Notes: generated by a model not told the origin, from the letters alone. Counted from the stretch's first letter, positions 25,930-35,380 are shown. The stretch: 64,000 nt of DNA from Haliea sp040221975 (GCA_040221975.1 JAVJWR010000033.1:558001-622000); one strand, 5' to 3'. Made by a program: numbers and translations.

Positions 25930-26610
25930 ATGGATAATCAATCGCAGCTGAAAAGCCGGGGCCAGGGGGGCACCAAACGCGGCACGGCCATACGCCGGTC
26001 TGGCCGCATTACTGCACAGCGGCTGGTCCATACCGCACGCGACATGCTCACGACAGAGAATCTGGAACGGTTCACCATGCGTGCGGTCGCGGATCGGGCC
26101 GGAGTCGGTCTCGCCAATCTACAGTACTATTTCCCCACCAGGAAAGACCTGGCGCGGGCCCTGTACCTGGACGTTGGAGAGCGCTACGAAGCGGCCTACG
26201 CCGCTTGCATTGCTGCGGCGCCGGAGGAGCCACTGGCACGCCTCACCGCCGTCCTGCGCTGGAACATGGAAGATATCAGCCAATCCTCCACACAGCGATT
26301 TTTCATCCAGCTCTGGGCCCTGCTGGGGTCTCTGGACGATTTTGAAGGCGACTATATCAGGGAGCTCTATGCCATTGACATCGGCCAGCTCAGCGCGCAC
26401 ATCAGGGCCCTGCACCCTGAACTATCTGCAAGCGAGCTCCGACAGCGCGCCACCTTGATCGCGGCGCTTACCGAGGGCCTGCTATTGCTGATCCGCGACA
26501 CGGACAACGATACCGGGCGACGGCAGGCCCTGCTGGAGGCCTGTGTCCAAGCCGCACTGGCTATTGCCAGCGGTACCGATCCGATTAACCCAACTCAAGA
26601 ATCTGCCTGA
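25930..26610 (+). CDS. TetR family transcriptional regulator
   Basis: The 226-aa product has an N-terminal TetR helix-turn-helix (about residues 25-75) with FTMRAVADRAGVGLANLQYYFPTRKDLARAL, followed by a helical ligand domain. The ATG at 25930 starts after a basic tail; an earlier in-frame start at 25858 is possible but adds an atypical segment. It is divergent from the aau-operon TonB receptor, separated by about 200 bases, and its 3' end overlaps the convergent flavoprotein gene by 26 bases. It is placed to repress the aau operon and itself. Confidence 0.9.
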   Translation: MDNQSQLKSRGQGGTKRGTAIRRSGRITAQRLVHTARDMLTTENLERFTMRAVADRAGVGLANLQYYFPTRKDLARALYLDVGERYEAAYAACIAAAPEEPLARLTAVLRWNMEDISQSSTQRFFIQLWALLGSLDDFEGDYIRELYAIDIGQLSAHIRALHPELSASELRQRATLIAALTEGLLLLIRDTDNDTGRRQALLEACVQAALAIASGTDPINPTQESA

Positions 26611-28552
26611 CTGCTCGTTCGCCTTCTGCCACCGCGCCTTCCCACATTTGCGCACCCTCCAGTTCCGAATGAGCGAAGCGCACCCTGCCGTAGCCGGCGC
26701 GAATGACTTCTCTCGGAGCTGGCTTGCCCGCTTTACCAAACTGAAAGCCCGGAGGACATACGACATAGGCATGACCCTGGCGATTCACGACGACTCCCGC
26801 TATATCACGCTTGGCATCGAAACCATAGGGGGCGAACATTTTGGTAAATTGATCAACGACTTTTCGCTCAATGTCCTTGTACGACATGCCGAACAGCTGC
26901 ATCCGCGCAGCTACCGTCTGCTGTTCCGGCGATAATCCCGGGTTACAAAAGGAGTTGTACAGGGTCACCACGGTCGGCTTCGATGGGTCGAGAGGCATGG
27001 GGGCCTTGCCATCAATGATCATCTGCCGGCGCAAGCTGAAGAACCAGCCAAACTCACCAAACCAGCGCACAGCGCTGGCTCCAAGCTGGTCAAGAAATTT
27101 CCAATTCCGCAGCGCCACATTCACGGTTGCGATCGGCGCATGCATAAAGGTATCCATGGCATCCAGGAGGTGCGGCGGCAAATCGCTGACGATGCGCTTG
27201 TTCAGATGCTGCTGACCGGCGACAATGACGTTTTTCCCGGTCAGTCTCCTGAGTTGACCATTGTTTTGATAGGTTACGCTGACGTTTTTTGCTGAATCGG
27301 AGTGGCCTATGTGTCTAACATCGACAACCATGGAGGACAGGCGAATGCGCACGGGCTCATTGGCCCTGTCCAGGTTTTGCCATTGCACGGAACCAAATAG
27401 CACATCAGTCAGACCCATCCCTCCGGGGAACGCCCCCGGAATCAGGTTCTTCACAATGTAACGCAGCTGTCCCGTGTTTCCACCCGGAAAGCTTGCCAGC
27501 CAAACGCGATCCGTGGGATCAGAGAAAGGTGGGCCCGGATAGCGGTCATAGGCAACCACTCCCGGTTGCAAAAACCGGTAGGCGGAATAGGCAGATGCGA
27601 CATCTGAGCCAAGCCCGGTACCCATCGCGGCCATCTGTGGGTTGAGGTAGGTATGCACATCACTCTTGATGCCCATTTCATTGACCAGGAAATCCTTGTA
27701 GGTCATTGAATCAAGCCACTGCTGCCAATCATCGCGTTGCGGTGGCTGCCGATAAGTCTCCATCCAGATCATGTCCTGCTTCAGCTGATCCGGAATAGGC
27801 GCCTCAGCAAAGCGGTTCTGCCAGGGATTAAGCACGAAGCCGTGATCTTCATAGAAAAATGCCTGGTCCGCGCTTTCCCACGACACGTGCATGGGACTGT
27901 ACACATCCATGGGGATCGTGATTTTTCTGGAGAGGCCCTCTGCATCCTGCCACTCGAACTGTTCCGGCAAATTCAGTTCGCGCCAGAGGGGTGCCCCGAA
28001 GCCTGCATCAATCGCCTCGTCGATCGGGTACACGTTTCCATTTGATCCCTGGGGCCCCCAGAGACGATAGCCATCCACTTCGAATTCGTTTTGTCTGGCC
28101 TCGCCTCCAAAAATGGGGGCAGCATCAAATACAATAACCTTGCTGTTCGGGCGCTCTGTGCGATAACGGTATGCAGCCGCGAGCCCGGCAAAACCGGCAC
28201 CAACGACAACAAGGTCGTATACCTCACCCGTATCTTCGGCCGACCGCACAACTCGCTTGAAATCGCGGTTTCGAATAGTGTGTGCGGCGTTTACCAATTC
28301 ATGAGTGTTGCCGTTCGCATTCGCATAATCACCCACGCCACCGGGCCCAGTCCAATCGGGACCCAGGCCGGTTAACGGCATGGGCATGGATCGTCCCAGC
28401 TTGAATTGATTGGCTTGAGTCTGCGCGAGAGCACCTGGGGCCTTCATCGCCAGCAAGGAAGCTCCCGCCCCGACCAGCGTGCCACCGACAAAGTCGCGCC
28501 GTGTAACCTCTGGACCAAGCTCCCGATTTCCGTCGGCTTTTTTGTCGCTCAT
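26585..28552 (-). CDS. Tat-exported flavin amine oxidase-like protein (spermidine dehydrogenase-like)
   Basis: This 655-aa FAD protein starts with a twin-arginine signal (TRRDFVGGTLVGAGASLLA, residues 18-36). The Rossmann motif VVVGAGFAGLAAAYRY is near residue 115, followed by FGGEARQNEFEVDGYRLWGPQGS. That wording resembles periplasmic spermidine dehydrogenase (SpdH) and related amine oxidases. The resemblance is recalled, not computed, so the amine substrate is a hypothesis. The ATG at 28552 is chosen since it directly precedes the signal. It follows an exported NTF2-like gene by 52 bases on the same strand. Confidence 0.75.
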   Translation of the reverse strand: MSDKKADGNRELGPEVTRRDFVGGTLVGAGASLLAMKAPGALAQTQANQFKLGRSMPMPLTGLGPDWTGPGGVGDYANANGNTHELVNAAHTIRNRDFKRVVRSAEDTGEVYDLVVVGAGFAGLAAAYRYRTERPNSKVIVFDAAPIFGGEARQNEFEVDGYRLWGPQGSNGNVYPIDEAIDAGFGAPLWRELNLPEQFEWQDAEGLSRKITIPMDVYSPMHVSWESADQAFFYEDHGFVLNPWQNRFAEAPIPDQLKQDMIWMETYRQPPQRDDWQQWLDSMTYKDFLVNEMGIKSDVHTYLNPQMAAMGTGLGSDVASAYSAYRFLQPGVVAYDRYPGPPFSDPTDRVWLASFPGGNTGQLRYIVKNLIPGAFPGGMGLTDVLFGSVQWQNLDRANEPVRIRLSSMVVDVRHIGHSDSAKNVSVTYQNNGQLRRLTGKNVIVAGQQHLNKRIVSDLPPHLLDAMDTFMHAPIATVNVALRNWKFLDQLGASAVRWFGEFGWFFSLRRQMIIDGKAPMPLDPSKPTVVTLYNSFCNPGLSPEQQTVAARMQLFGMSYKDIERKVVDQFTKMFAPYGFDAKRDIAGVVVNRQGHAYVVCPPGFQFGKAGKPAPREVIRAGYGRVRFAHSELEGAQMWEGAVAEGERAVRQILELG

Positions 28553-28604
28553 GGCATAACCCTCCAATTGTTCGCAGCCAGGGTCCCCAGTGCAGATCAA
28601 ATCA

Positions 28605-29093
28605 CTATGGGTTCAGAGTCTGGCGCTGCGGGGTGCCTGCAACATCAAAAGCACCGAGCACATACATATCACCCTTGCACCACCACTCGCCGTCGATCCT
28701 CTCCCACAAAAACAGTATCTTGAAGGAGAAGCCCTGGGCTTGCGGGTCTTTGGGCACGACGTGGAAATTGGCCCAATCCCAGCCTGCATCTCCATTGACG
28801 TAGGTATGCACTGACTCCACGCTCACATTGAAGTCCTGCACAAGTCCCTCGTAGAGTGGCCGGATTGCAGCCCTGCCAAACAGGGTTTTGCCTTCGTTAT
28901 CGGTTGCGATCACATCGTCAGTATAAAAGTTTTCGATGATCGGCGTGGCGTCAGCAGCGGCGAACGCTGCCTCTTTCAGGCTGTATTTTGTTTCGATAGC
29001 GGCTTTGAAATGCGCCAGTTGGGTCGCATCCCCGGCCATCAGACCGGGACAGGCGAGCAGCCAGCTCAGAATCAAGGACTTTGCTGTTTTCAT
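28605..29093 (-). CDS. Exported NTF2-like (DUF4440/SnoaL) protein
   Basis: A 162-aa secreted protein: MKTAKSLILSWLLACPGLMAG is a signal peptide, and the rest has the NTF2-like pattern ADATPIIENFYTDDVIATDNEG and FLWERIDGEWWCKGDMYVLG. Such domains bind small molecules or act as isomerase-like partners. The ATG at 29093 has an AAGGG site upstream. It is the first gene of a unit with the flavin oxidoreductase, and a strong promoter with a palindrome lies before it. A periplasmic partner role for the flavoprotein is possible. Confidence 0.75.
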   Translation of the reverse strand: MKTAKSLILSWLLACPGLMAGDATQLAHFKAAIETKYSLKEAAFAAADATPIIENFYTDDVIATDNEGKTLFGRAAIRPLYEGLVQDFNVSVESVHTYVNGDAGWDWANFHVVPKDPQAQGFSFKILFLWERIDGEWWCKGDMYVLGAFDVAGTPQRQTLNP

Positions 29094-29144
29094 ACCGAGC
29101 ACCCTTCACCTCTTCACGACGGACATGCGCACGCATGTTTATTA

Positions 29145-29189
29145 GGTCATATGACCAATAATACTAAGATCCCGAACAGCTGCCGTCAA
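29145..29189 (-). promoter_or_regulatory. Promoter with 12-bp palindrome before the NTF2/flavoprotein unit
   Basis: On the minus strand TTGACG (29184-29189) and TAGTAT (29161-29166) are spaced by exactly 17 bases. A perfect palindrome, GGTCATATGACC, occupies 29145-29156, starting four bases past the -10 box and so covering the expected start site. This is a textbook place for a repressor; the TetR protein at 25930-26610 is a candidate. Confidence 0.6.
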
Positions 29190-29336
29190 AGAATTTTTCA
29201 CTCTAAGAAGAAGCTAGCTCATAACCAATTATCGGAGGGTCGTGACTACATCGACTCGCGATTGAGGTTTCACGGGCAATGCATGGCTGGACCGGGCGTT
29301 CAGCACCGAACTGGCGCCAGGCGGCCGCCGCGATGA

Positions 29337-30308
29337 TCACTGATCAGGCAGGGAAATACCTTTGACACCGGCGGCATGTTCACGCCGGAACTGCACCGGC
29401 GTTGCGCCGAACTCCGCCTTGAACGCGCGGCTGAAATGAGATGCGTCCTTGAAACCGAAATGGTACGCCACTTCGGCCACCGTAAAGTGGGCAAAGGCAC
29501 CGTCCACCAGTGCCTGGCTACAGGCCTGAAGGCGCAACTGCTGGATGTACCGGCAAATCGAAACGCTCTCCGCCTCGAACAGCATGTGCAGATAACGGGT
29601 TGAAATGTTGTGAGCGGCGGCGATCCAGTCCGGAGTCAGGCGCTGATCACCGAGGTGCTTGCGAATGAACTGGCGGATCCTGTTGAGGTATTCCTGCCTG
29701 ACGCCATTACACAGCAGATCGCGGCGCTGGGCTTCTCCGGTGTAACCGAGGGTGGTGGCCAGCAGGTCAATCACGTTGGCCTCCAGGCGCTGGGCCAGCA
29801 CACCGTCCATGCCATCCAGTTTTTGCGCGATGGAGGTCACGAACTGCGAGAACAAACCGTTGGCGCCGTTCTGGGCAGCCATGCGTACGCCGAGGTGCCG
29901 CTCTGGCTGGTGTACACACTCTTCCATCAGCGCCGAGGGAATAGCCAGCACCACCTGGGAATACTCGTCTGCAAAATGCAGCTCGTAGGGTTCTGAGCTG
30001 AGGCAGAGGGTAAAGTCTCCAGGCTGCAGGTGGGCCTCACGGCCGCGCTGGATAATCTGGCTTTCGCCCGCCACTTGCACCTTCACCAGGTAGATGGAAT
30101 CCGCCACCTCGCCAATATGGCTGCGGCGCCGGTAAACGTCCAGGGGGGTGCTTTTGACCGCGGCAAATCCGAGTTGGCCAAGCTGGCGTGAATTGAGCAG
30201 GCCGCGGAATTCGCCGGGATAATCCCGCGCCAGCTCGCAGTCCATGGGAAAAAACGTTTCCCTGACCTGGTCATCAAAGCGTTCCAGAGATGCGGTAGTC
30301 GTCAGCAT
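29337..30308 (-). CDS. AraC family regulator, FeaR-like
   Basis: The 323-aa protein has an N-terminal AraC_binding_2-type domain (about residues 15-190) and a C-terminal double helix-turn-helix (about 215-315) with ISTRYLHMLFEAESVSI and VAYHFGFKDASHFSRAFKAEFGATPVQFR. This is the layout of FeaR, the activator of phenylethylamine catabolism, and of related regulators of aromatic degradation. The ATG at 30308 is preferred because the longer frame enters the symporter gene. It lies 37 bases after that gene on the same strand. A role in aromatic amine use is plausible from family and neighbourhood but not shown. Confidence 0.85.
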   Translation of the reverse strand: MLTTTASLERFDDQVRETFFPMDCELARDYPGEFRGLLNSRQLGQLGFAAVKSTPLDVYRRRSHIGEVADSIYLVKVQVAGESQIIQRGREAHLQPGDFTLCLSSEPYELHFADEYSQVVLAIPSALMEECVHQPERHLGVRMAAQNGANGLFSQFVTSIAQKLDGMDGVLAQRLEANVIDLLATTLGYTGEAQRRDLLCNGVRQEYLNRIRQFIRKHLGDQRLTPDWIAAAHNISTRYLHMLFEAESVSICRYIQQLRLQACSQALVDGAFAHFTVAEVAYHFGFKDASHFSRAFKAEFGATPVQFRREHAAGVKGISLPDQ

Positions 30309-30345
30309 TGCCAATCCGACCCTTGTTTCGCTCCCAGTCGGAGCC

Positions 30346-31905
30346 TCAGTGTTTCGCCACCGGTGGGGACCGGCCCAGCTCACCAAATTCGGAGCGTACC
30401 AGCAGTGAATGATAATTGTTCCGATCGATACCCGCTCGCTCGGAGTTGTCCAGCCACGATACTACAGACATCACCAGTACTGCCAGCGGCAGGGTGAACA
30501 GGGCCGGGTAGTCGTACGGGAACAGGGCCCGCTCAAACCCGAGCACCGATACCCACACCTGGGGACCGACAACGATCAGCGACACCGAAGACACCAGACC
30601 GACAAGGGCCCCGGCAATCGCGCCCCGGGTGGTGAGACCCGACCAATACAGCGAGAGGAAGAGAATGGGGAAGTTCACGGAAGCCGCCACCACCATGGGC
30701 ATGGTGGCGATGAAGGCAACATTCTCATCCTGGAACAGGATGCCCAGAATGACAGCAATGACGCCGATGACAATGGTGGTTATGCGGGTGAGCTGCAATT
30801 CCCGGCGCGCATCCGGCGCGCCCTTGCACAGCACCTCCGCATACAGGTCGTGGGATATCGCCGCGGCTCCGGATACGGTGAGCCCCGCCACGACCGCGAG
30901 AATGGTGGCGAAGGTTACCGCTGACATGAAGCCGGTCAGCAGATTGCCCCCAACTGCGGTTGCCAGGTGAATCGCAGCCATGTTGCTGCCGCCAATCAGC
31001 TGGCCATCGTCGGCGAAAAATGCGGGATTGCCATAAACAAAGGCAACCGCGCCAAAACCCACTATGACCAGCGCCAGATAAAAATAGCCCATGAACAGCG
31101 ATGCGTAAAAAGCGGATTTCTTGGCTTCGTGCATATCGGGGACCGTGAAAAGGCGCATCAGGATATGGGGAAGCCCGAGAGTTCCGAACAACATGGAGAC
31201 GAGGATGGTCGCCACCTGCACCGGCGAATCGAACAACACACCCGGCGCCAGAATGCGCTCGCCCCGAGGGTGTTGTGTCACAGCGTTTGCAAACAGGGTT
31301 TCCAGGCTGAAACCACTCAGGTACATGACCATGAAGGCGGTGATGGTCACCCCGGTCATCAGCAGGATCGCCTTGATGATCTGGACCCAGGTGGTGGCCA
31401 GCATGCCGCCGAAGGTCACATAGGCCAGTACCAGCACGCTGATGGCAATAACCGCCACTTCGTAGGGCAGCCCGAACAACAATTGTATCAGCTTGCCCGC
31501 TCCCACCATTTGGGCGATGAGATACAACACTACCACGACGATGGTTCCGCCCACCGCAACCAGACGGATGCGGGTACGCTCCAGGCGCTGGGACACCACA
31601 TCGACAAAAGTGAAACTGCCGAGGTTGCGGACCCGGCGCGCGAGCAGGAACAGCAACAGTGGCCAGGCCGCAAACGCGCCCATGGCCAGCACCAGGCCAT
31701 CGAAGCCACCCAGGAACATCAGCCCGGTTATCCCCAGGAACGAGGCCGCGGACATGAAGTCGCCGGCGATGGCCGTACCATTCTGGAGCCCGGTCATCTG
31801 CCCGCCGGCGGTATAGAAGTCCTGGCTGCTGTGGGTGCGGCGGGAAGCCCAGTAACTGATGGCGAGCGTCGCAACGACAAACACCAGGAACATGCTGATG
31901 GCCAC
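30346..31905 (-). CDS. actP: Sodium:solute symporter, ActP (cation/acetate) type
   Basis: A 519-aa inner-membrane transporter of the solute:sodium symporter family with about 13 hydrophobic helices and family segments such as ISYWASRRTHSSQDFYTAGG and NGTAIAGDFMSAASFLG near residue 45. The GTG at 31905 directly abuts the stop of the DUF485 gene and has GGAGG eight bases upstream, so it is the start. ActP moves acetate and other short monocarboxylates with Na+. In this context the cargo might instead be an aromatic or short acid. The pairing with DUF485 is typical. Confidence 0.88.
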   Translation of the reverse strand: MAISMFLVFVVATLAISYWASRRTHSSQDFYTAGGQMTGLQNGTAIAGDFMSAASFLGITGLMFLGGFDGLVLAMGAFAAWPLLLFLLARRVRNLGSFTFVDVVSQRLERTRIRLVAVGGTIVVVVLYLIAQMVGAGKLIQLLFGLPYEVAVIAISVLVLAYVTFGGMLATTWVQIIKAILLMTGVTITAFMVMYLSGFSLETLFANAVTQHPRGERILAPGVLFDSPVQVATILVSMLFGTLGLPHILMRLFTVPDMHEAKKSAFYASLFMGYFYLALVIVGFGAVAFVYGNPAFFADDGQLIGGSNMAAIHLATAVGGNLLTGFMSAVTFATILAVVAGLTVSGAAAISHDLYAEVLCKGAPDARRELQLTRITTIVIGVIAVILGILFQDENVAFIATMPMVVAASVNFPILFLSLYWSGLTTRGAIAGALVGLVSSVSLIVVGPQVWVSVLGFERALFPYDYPALFTLPLAVLVMSVVSWLDNSERAGIDRNNYHSLLVRSEFGELGRSPPVAKH

Positions 31906-32166
31906 CTAGGTTTCCTCCCCGGAACGGGAAGTCGCCTGATTCAAGAGCAGGAAGACCAGCTCCAGCAGGATGAAAAAAACGATCAGCGCAGCAAACATGA
32001 GCAGGGAACCGGTAATATGGGACGCCCCCAGGCGCTCGCCAAGACGGCCGCCGACTGCGGTCCAGTTGAAGACAAAGGAAAAGTACAGTACCAGCGTGAT
32101 CAGGGTAAACACGAAACGGCGTCGTGTTCTGGCCCTGATCACCTGGAGTTTGGCAGCGGTATCCAT
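31906..32166 (-). CDS. DUF485 membrane protein (YjcH-like)
   Basis: This 86-aa protein has a basic N-terminus and two membrane helices (about residues 19-36 and 52-75), as in YjcH, which is encoded before actP in many proteobacteria. Its function is unknown; it is thought to assist the symporter. Its stop is immediately followed by the symporter's GTG start. The conserved FTLITLVLYFSFV segment fits DUF485. Confidence 0.85.
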   Translation of the reverse strand: MDTAAKLQVIRARTRRRFVFTLITLVLYFSFVFNWTAVGGRLGERLGASHITGSLLMFAALIVFFILLELVFLLLNQATSRSGEET

Positions 32167-32211
32167 GCGGCGCCCCGGAGGTTTAGGGTTATAGGTTTCA
32201 GTCCGCAGGGG

Positions 32212-32242
32212 AATATACCAGCCCAGCTCCGGCGGCCGTCAA
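32212..32242 (-). promoter_or_regulatory. Possible promoter of the DUF485-actP unit
   Basis: On the minus strand TTGACG (32237-32242) and TATATT (32212-32217) are separated by 19 bases, two more than ideal, about 45 bases before the DUF485 start. The boxes are good and the spacing poor, so the call is tentative. Confidence 0.35.
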
Positions 32243-32266
32243 CGATTCCCTGCAATGAATGCCCAC

Positions 32267-33715
32267 TCAGCGCTTGATCTGGCTCTCCAGCATTTTCGCG
32301 ATCTTCTCACCGTAGGGCGGCAGGGTACCGGCCAGCCTGGCAATATTCACCCAGCCTTCCTCGTAAACACCGCGAGCGTGGCTGAAGGTGCGGAAGCCGT
32401 CGCGGCCCCGGTAGTTGCCCATGCCGCTGTGGCCGATGCCGCCGAAAGGCAGGTCGTCGCAGCCCACCTGGGTGGCAATCGCGTTCACCGCCACGCCACC
32501 GGAACTGGTCCGGCCCAGTACCCGCTGTTTTTCCGCCTTGTCGGTGCCGAAGTAGTACAGGGCCAGCGGTTTTTCGCCGGCATTGATGTAGTCGATCACC
32601 TCGTCGATCGCACTATAGGTCTTGATACACAATAGCGGGCCAAAAATCTCCTGGGTCATGCAGGCCAGGTCGTCCGCAGGATCAATCAGCAAGTGCAGGG
32701 CAATCTTGTGCGCGGCCCGATCCGACAGGTCTTCGCCCGGCGGGCACAACGGCAGCACTCTCACGCCCCGCTCTCGCGCTTCCTCGATATAGCCGCTGAT
32801 GCGATCGAAGTGGCGCTCGTTGACGCAGGCGACAAAGTCCGGGTTGCCCTGGATGCCGGGAAACATTCCGGCAACGACCGCCTGGCACTCGCGCACGAAC
32901 GCCTCGAGCTGATGCCGGGGTACGAAGCAGTAGTCCGGGCTCACGCAGAGCTGGCCACCGTTCATTGCCTTTCCCGTAATAATGGTGTCCGCTGCCTTGC
33001 GCAGGTCCCCCTGTGCCGACACGATCACCGGCGATTTGCCGCCCAGCTCCAGGGTCACGGGCACCAGATTCTCCGCCGCCGCGCGCATCACATGGCGGCC
33101 GATGCCGGTGGCGCCGGTAAAAATCAGGTGATCAAGCTGCAGGCTGCTGAAGGCGGCGCCGACTTCCGGCCCGCCGGTGACCACACAGATCTCCGAAGGC
33201 TCGAAATAGTCGGCGAACAGGCGCTGCATCAGTGCGGCGGTGGCCGGGGTGAATTCGGACGGCTTGATCATGGCGCGGTTGCCAGCACCCAACACATCCG
33301 CCAACGGGCTGAAGATCATGTTGATCGGCACATTCCAGGGCGTCATGATTCCGACCACACCCTTGGGCTGATACTGCACATAGGCTTTCGCACCGAGAAA
33401 ATTCATCGGCACCAGCGGCGTGCGACGCTCGGGCTTCATCCATTTTTTCACGTTTTTCTTCACATGCTTGAGGCTGCCGACGGAGTTCATCACATCCATC
33501 ATCAGCGTCACGTAGCGCGAGCGGCAGCCAAAATCCTGCTCCACCGCGGCGCAGATGGCGTCCTTGTGATCCACCAGCAGGGCAATGCAGCGGTCGAGAC
33601 GGTCAATGCGGGTGGCGAGGGCAACCTCACCTTCGGCGCGAAATGCCGCGCGCTGGTTGTCCAGTAATGCCTGCAGTGGCGCAGCCACCGGTTTCGGGGC
33701 GAGTGCCTGGTTCAT
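32267..33715 (-). CDS. Coniferyl-aldehyde dehydrogenase-like ALDH
   Basis: A 482-aa aldehyde dehydrogenase of the coniferyl-aldehyde/CalB subgroup. Seen are the N-terminal half with KHVKKNVKKWMKPERR, IMTPWNVP near residue 123, the base Glu in LELGGKSP near 222 and the catalytic Cys in NGGQLCVSPDY near 255. The C-terminus DDLPFGGIGHSGMGNYRG is typical of this group, which also includes enzymes for long aliphatic and terpene aldehydes. It overlaps the GMC gene by ATGA. In the P450-GMC-ALDH order it would take the aldehyde made by the GMC enzyme to the acid. Confidence 0.9.
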   Translation of the reverse strand: MNQALAPKPVAAPLQALLDNQRAAFRAEGEVALATRIDRLDRCIALLVDHKDAICAAVEQDFGCRSRYVTLMMDVMNSVGSLKHVKKNVKKWMKPERRTPLVPMNFLGAKAYVQYQPKGVVGIMTPWNVPINMIFSPLADVLGAGNRAMIKPSEFTPATAALMQRLFADYFEPSEICVVTGGPEVGAAFSSLQLDHLIFTGATGIGRHVMRAAAENLVPVTLELGGKSPVIVSAQGDLRKAADTIITGKAMNGGQLCVSPDYCFVPRHQLEAFVRECQAVVAGMFPGIQGNPDFVACVNERHFDRISGYIEEARERGVRVLPLCPPGEDLSDRAAHKIALHLLIDPADDLACMTQEIFGPLLCIKTYSAIDEVIDYINAGEKPLALYYFGTDKAEKQRVLGRTSSGGVAVNAIATQVGCDDLPFGGIGHSGMGNYRGRDGFRTFSHARGVYEEGWVNIARLAGTLPPYGEKIAKMLESQIKR

Positions 33716-35376
33716 GATGCGAATTCCTTGCTGACAACGGTTGGGACATGGGTGAGCACCCCGGCATCCTGCAAAATCATGTCCGCAGCTTTCTCGGCGA
33801 TCATGATGGTCGGGGCATTGGTATTGCCGGAGACAATGGTGGGCATGACCGAGGCATCCACCACCCGCAGTCCATCGACGCCGCGCACCCGCAGGCGTTC
33901 ATCCACCACTGCCAACGGGTCGCTGCCCATCTTGCAGGTCCCCACCGGGTGGTATACGGACTCTGCGATCTCGGCGACAGAGGCGAGAATCTCGGCGTCG
34001 GTCTGTACCCGCTCGCCGGGCTGGTACTCCCGGTCGCGGTAGCCGTTGAAGGTGGCGGCGGCAAAAATTTCCCGCACTTTGCGCACCGCAGCGATGATGA
34101 CCTGGCGGTCGTGTTCGGTATCCAGATAGCGGGCGATGATGGCCGGCGCCATCTCCGGCAGACCACTGCGGATATGCACGCTGCCACGGCTGCTCGGACG
34201 CAGGTGGCAGACGGTGGCAGTGGTTCCCGGACGGGTTTTCATCACGCCATTGGCGTCGGGCTCACCGGCGGCAGGGGTGAAGTGAATCTGGGCGTCGGGG
34301 CGGTCCTGCGTTTCCGAGGTGCGGAAAAAGGCGCCCACCTGGGAGGCCGGGTGCGCCAGCAGGCCGCGCCCGGACGCCAGGTATTTGGCAATGTTGGCGG
34401 CCAGTGCCAGCGGACGACTCTCCTCGTAGAAGGTCCTGACCCCGCGCAGGCCCTGGATCACATTGACGGTGAGATGGTCCTGCAGGTTCTCCCCCACTCC
34501 GGGCAGATCCTGCACCACCCTGATATTGAGCGCATCCAGACGCTCGCCGTTGCCAATGCCGGACAGTTCCAGCAACTGCGGGCTGTTGATGACACCGCCG
34601 CAAAGCAATACCTCGCGATGGCTGCACACCCGGTGGGTCTGCTCTCGTTTGCGTTGCCGGGTTTTATATTCCACACCCACCGCACGCCCGTCCTCGACCA
34701 GCACCCGCTGTACGTGAGCACCGGTCACCAGGGTCAGATTGGGACGCGAGCGGCACAGGGCCAGGTAAGTCTTGCTGACACTCTGGCGCCGACCCTTGCG
34801 GGTATTCAGCTGGTAGAAACCCACACCCTCCTGCTGTGGTCCATTGAAGTCGGCGTTAAAGGGTAAACCCGTTTCCATCGCCGCCTGCACGAACATGTCC
34901 GCCGGCAGCATTTTATCTGCCGCGGCAACCTCCTCCACCCACAGTGGTCCGCCGGTGCCATGGAGTTCACTGCCGCCCTCGGCCTTGTGCTCGGCCCGAC
35001 GAAAATACGGCAGCACGCTGTCGAAGTCCCAGCCCTCGCAGCCGCCATCGGCCCAGCCATCGTAGTCCTCGCGCTGGCCGCGCACGTAGATCATGCCGTT
35101 GATCGAACTGGTGCCGCCCAAAACCTTGCCGCGGGGCCAGGCGATGCGGCGGTTGGCCAGGCGCTGCTCCGGATCGGTCTCATAGCACCAGTTCACCGCC
35201 GGGTTCTTCATCAGGAACGCAAAGCCCAGCGGAATGTGGATCATGGGATTGCGATCCGCGCCACCGGCTTCCAGCAGCAGCACCTTGCGGCTGGCTTCCC
35301 GGGATAGGCGCAAGGCCAGGGCGCAACCGGCCGAACCGGCGCCGACGATGATGTAGTCGTACCGCTCTGCTGACAC
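33712..35376 (-). CDS. GMC family FAD-dependent alcohol dehydrogenase (AlkJ/choline dehydrogenase-like)
   Basis: This 554-aa flavoprotein has the GMC hallmarks: YIIVGAGSAGCALA near residue 8, WPRGKVLGGTSSINGMIYVRG near 78, GVINSPQLLELSGIG near 260, and the C-terminal YHPVGTCKMG with active-site His plus SGNTNAPT near 525. The group oxidises primary alcohols at the membrane or in the cytoplasm. It lies 4 bases after the P450 and overlaps the ALDH gene. The trio would convert R-CH3 to R-CH2OH, R-CHO and R-COOH, as in alkane or terpenoid degradation. Confidence 0.92.
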   Translation of the reverse strand: MSAERYDYIIVGAGSAGCALALRLSREASRKVLLLEAGGADRNPMIHIPLGFAFLMKNPAVNWCYETDPEQRLANRRIAWPRGKVLGGTSSINGMIYVRGQREDYDGWADGGCEGWDFDSVLPYFRRAEHKAEGGSELHGTGGPLWVEEVAAADKMLPADMFVQAAMETGLPFNADFNGPQQEGVGFYQLNTRKGRRQSVSKTYLALCRSRPNLTLVTGAHVQRVLVEDGRAVGVEYKTRQRKREQTHRVCSHREVLLCGGVINSPQLLELSGIGNGERLDALNIRVVQDLPGVGENLQDHLTVNVIQGLRGVRTFYEESRPLALAANIAKYLASGRGLLAHPASQVGAFFRTSETQDRPDAQIHFTPAAGEPDANGVMKTRPGTTATVCHLRPSSRGSVHIRSGLPEMAPAIIARYLDTEHDRQVIIAAVRKVREIFAAATFNGYRDREYQPGERVQTDAEILASVAEIAESVYHPVGTCKMGSDPLAVVDERLRVRGVDGLRVVDASVMPTIVSGNTNAPTIMIAEKAADMILQDAGVLTHVPTVVSKEFAS

Positions 35377-35380
35377 TTTG

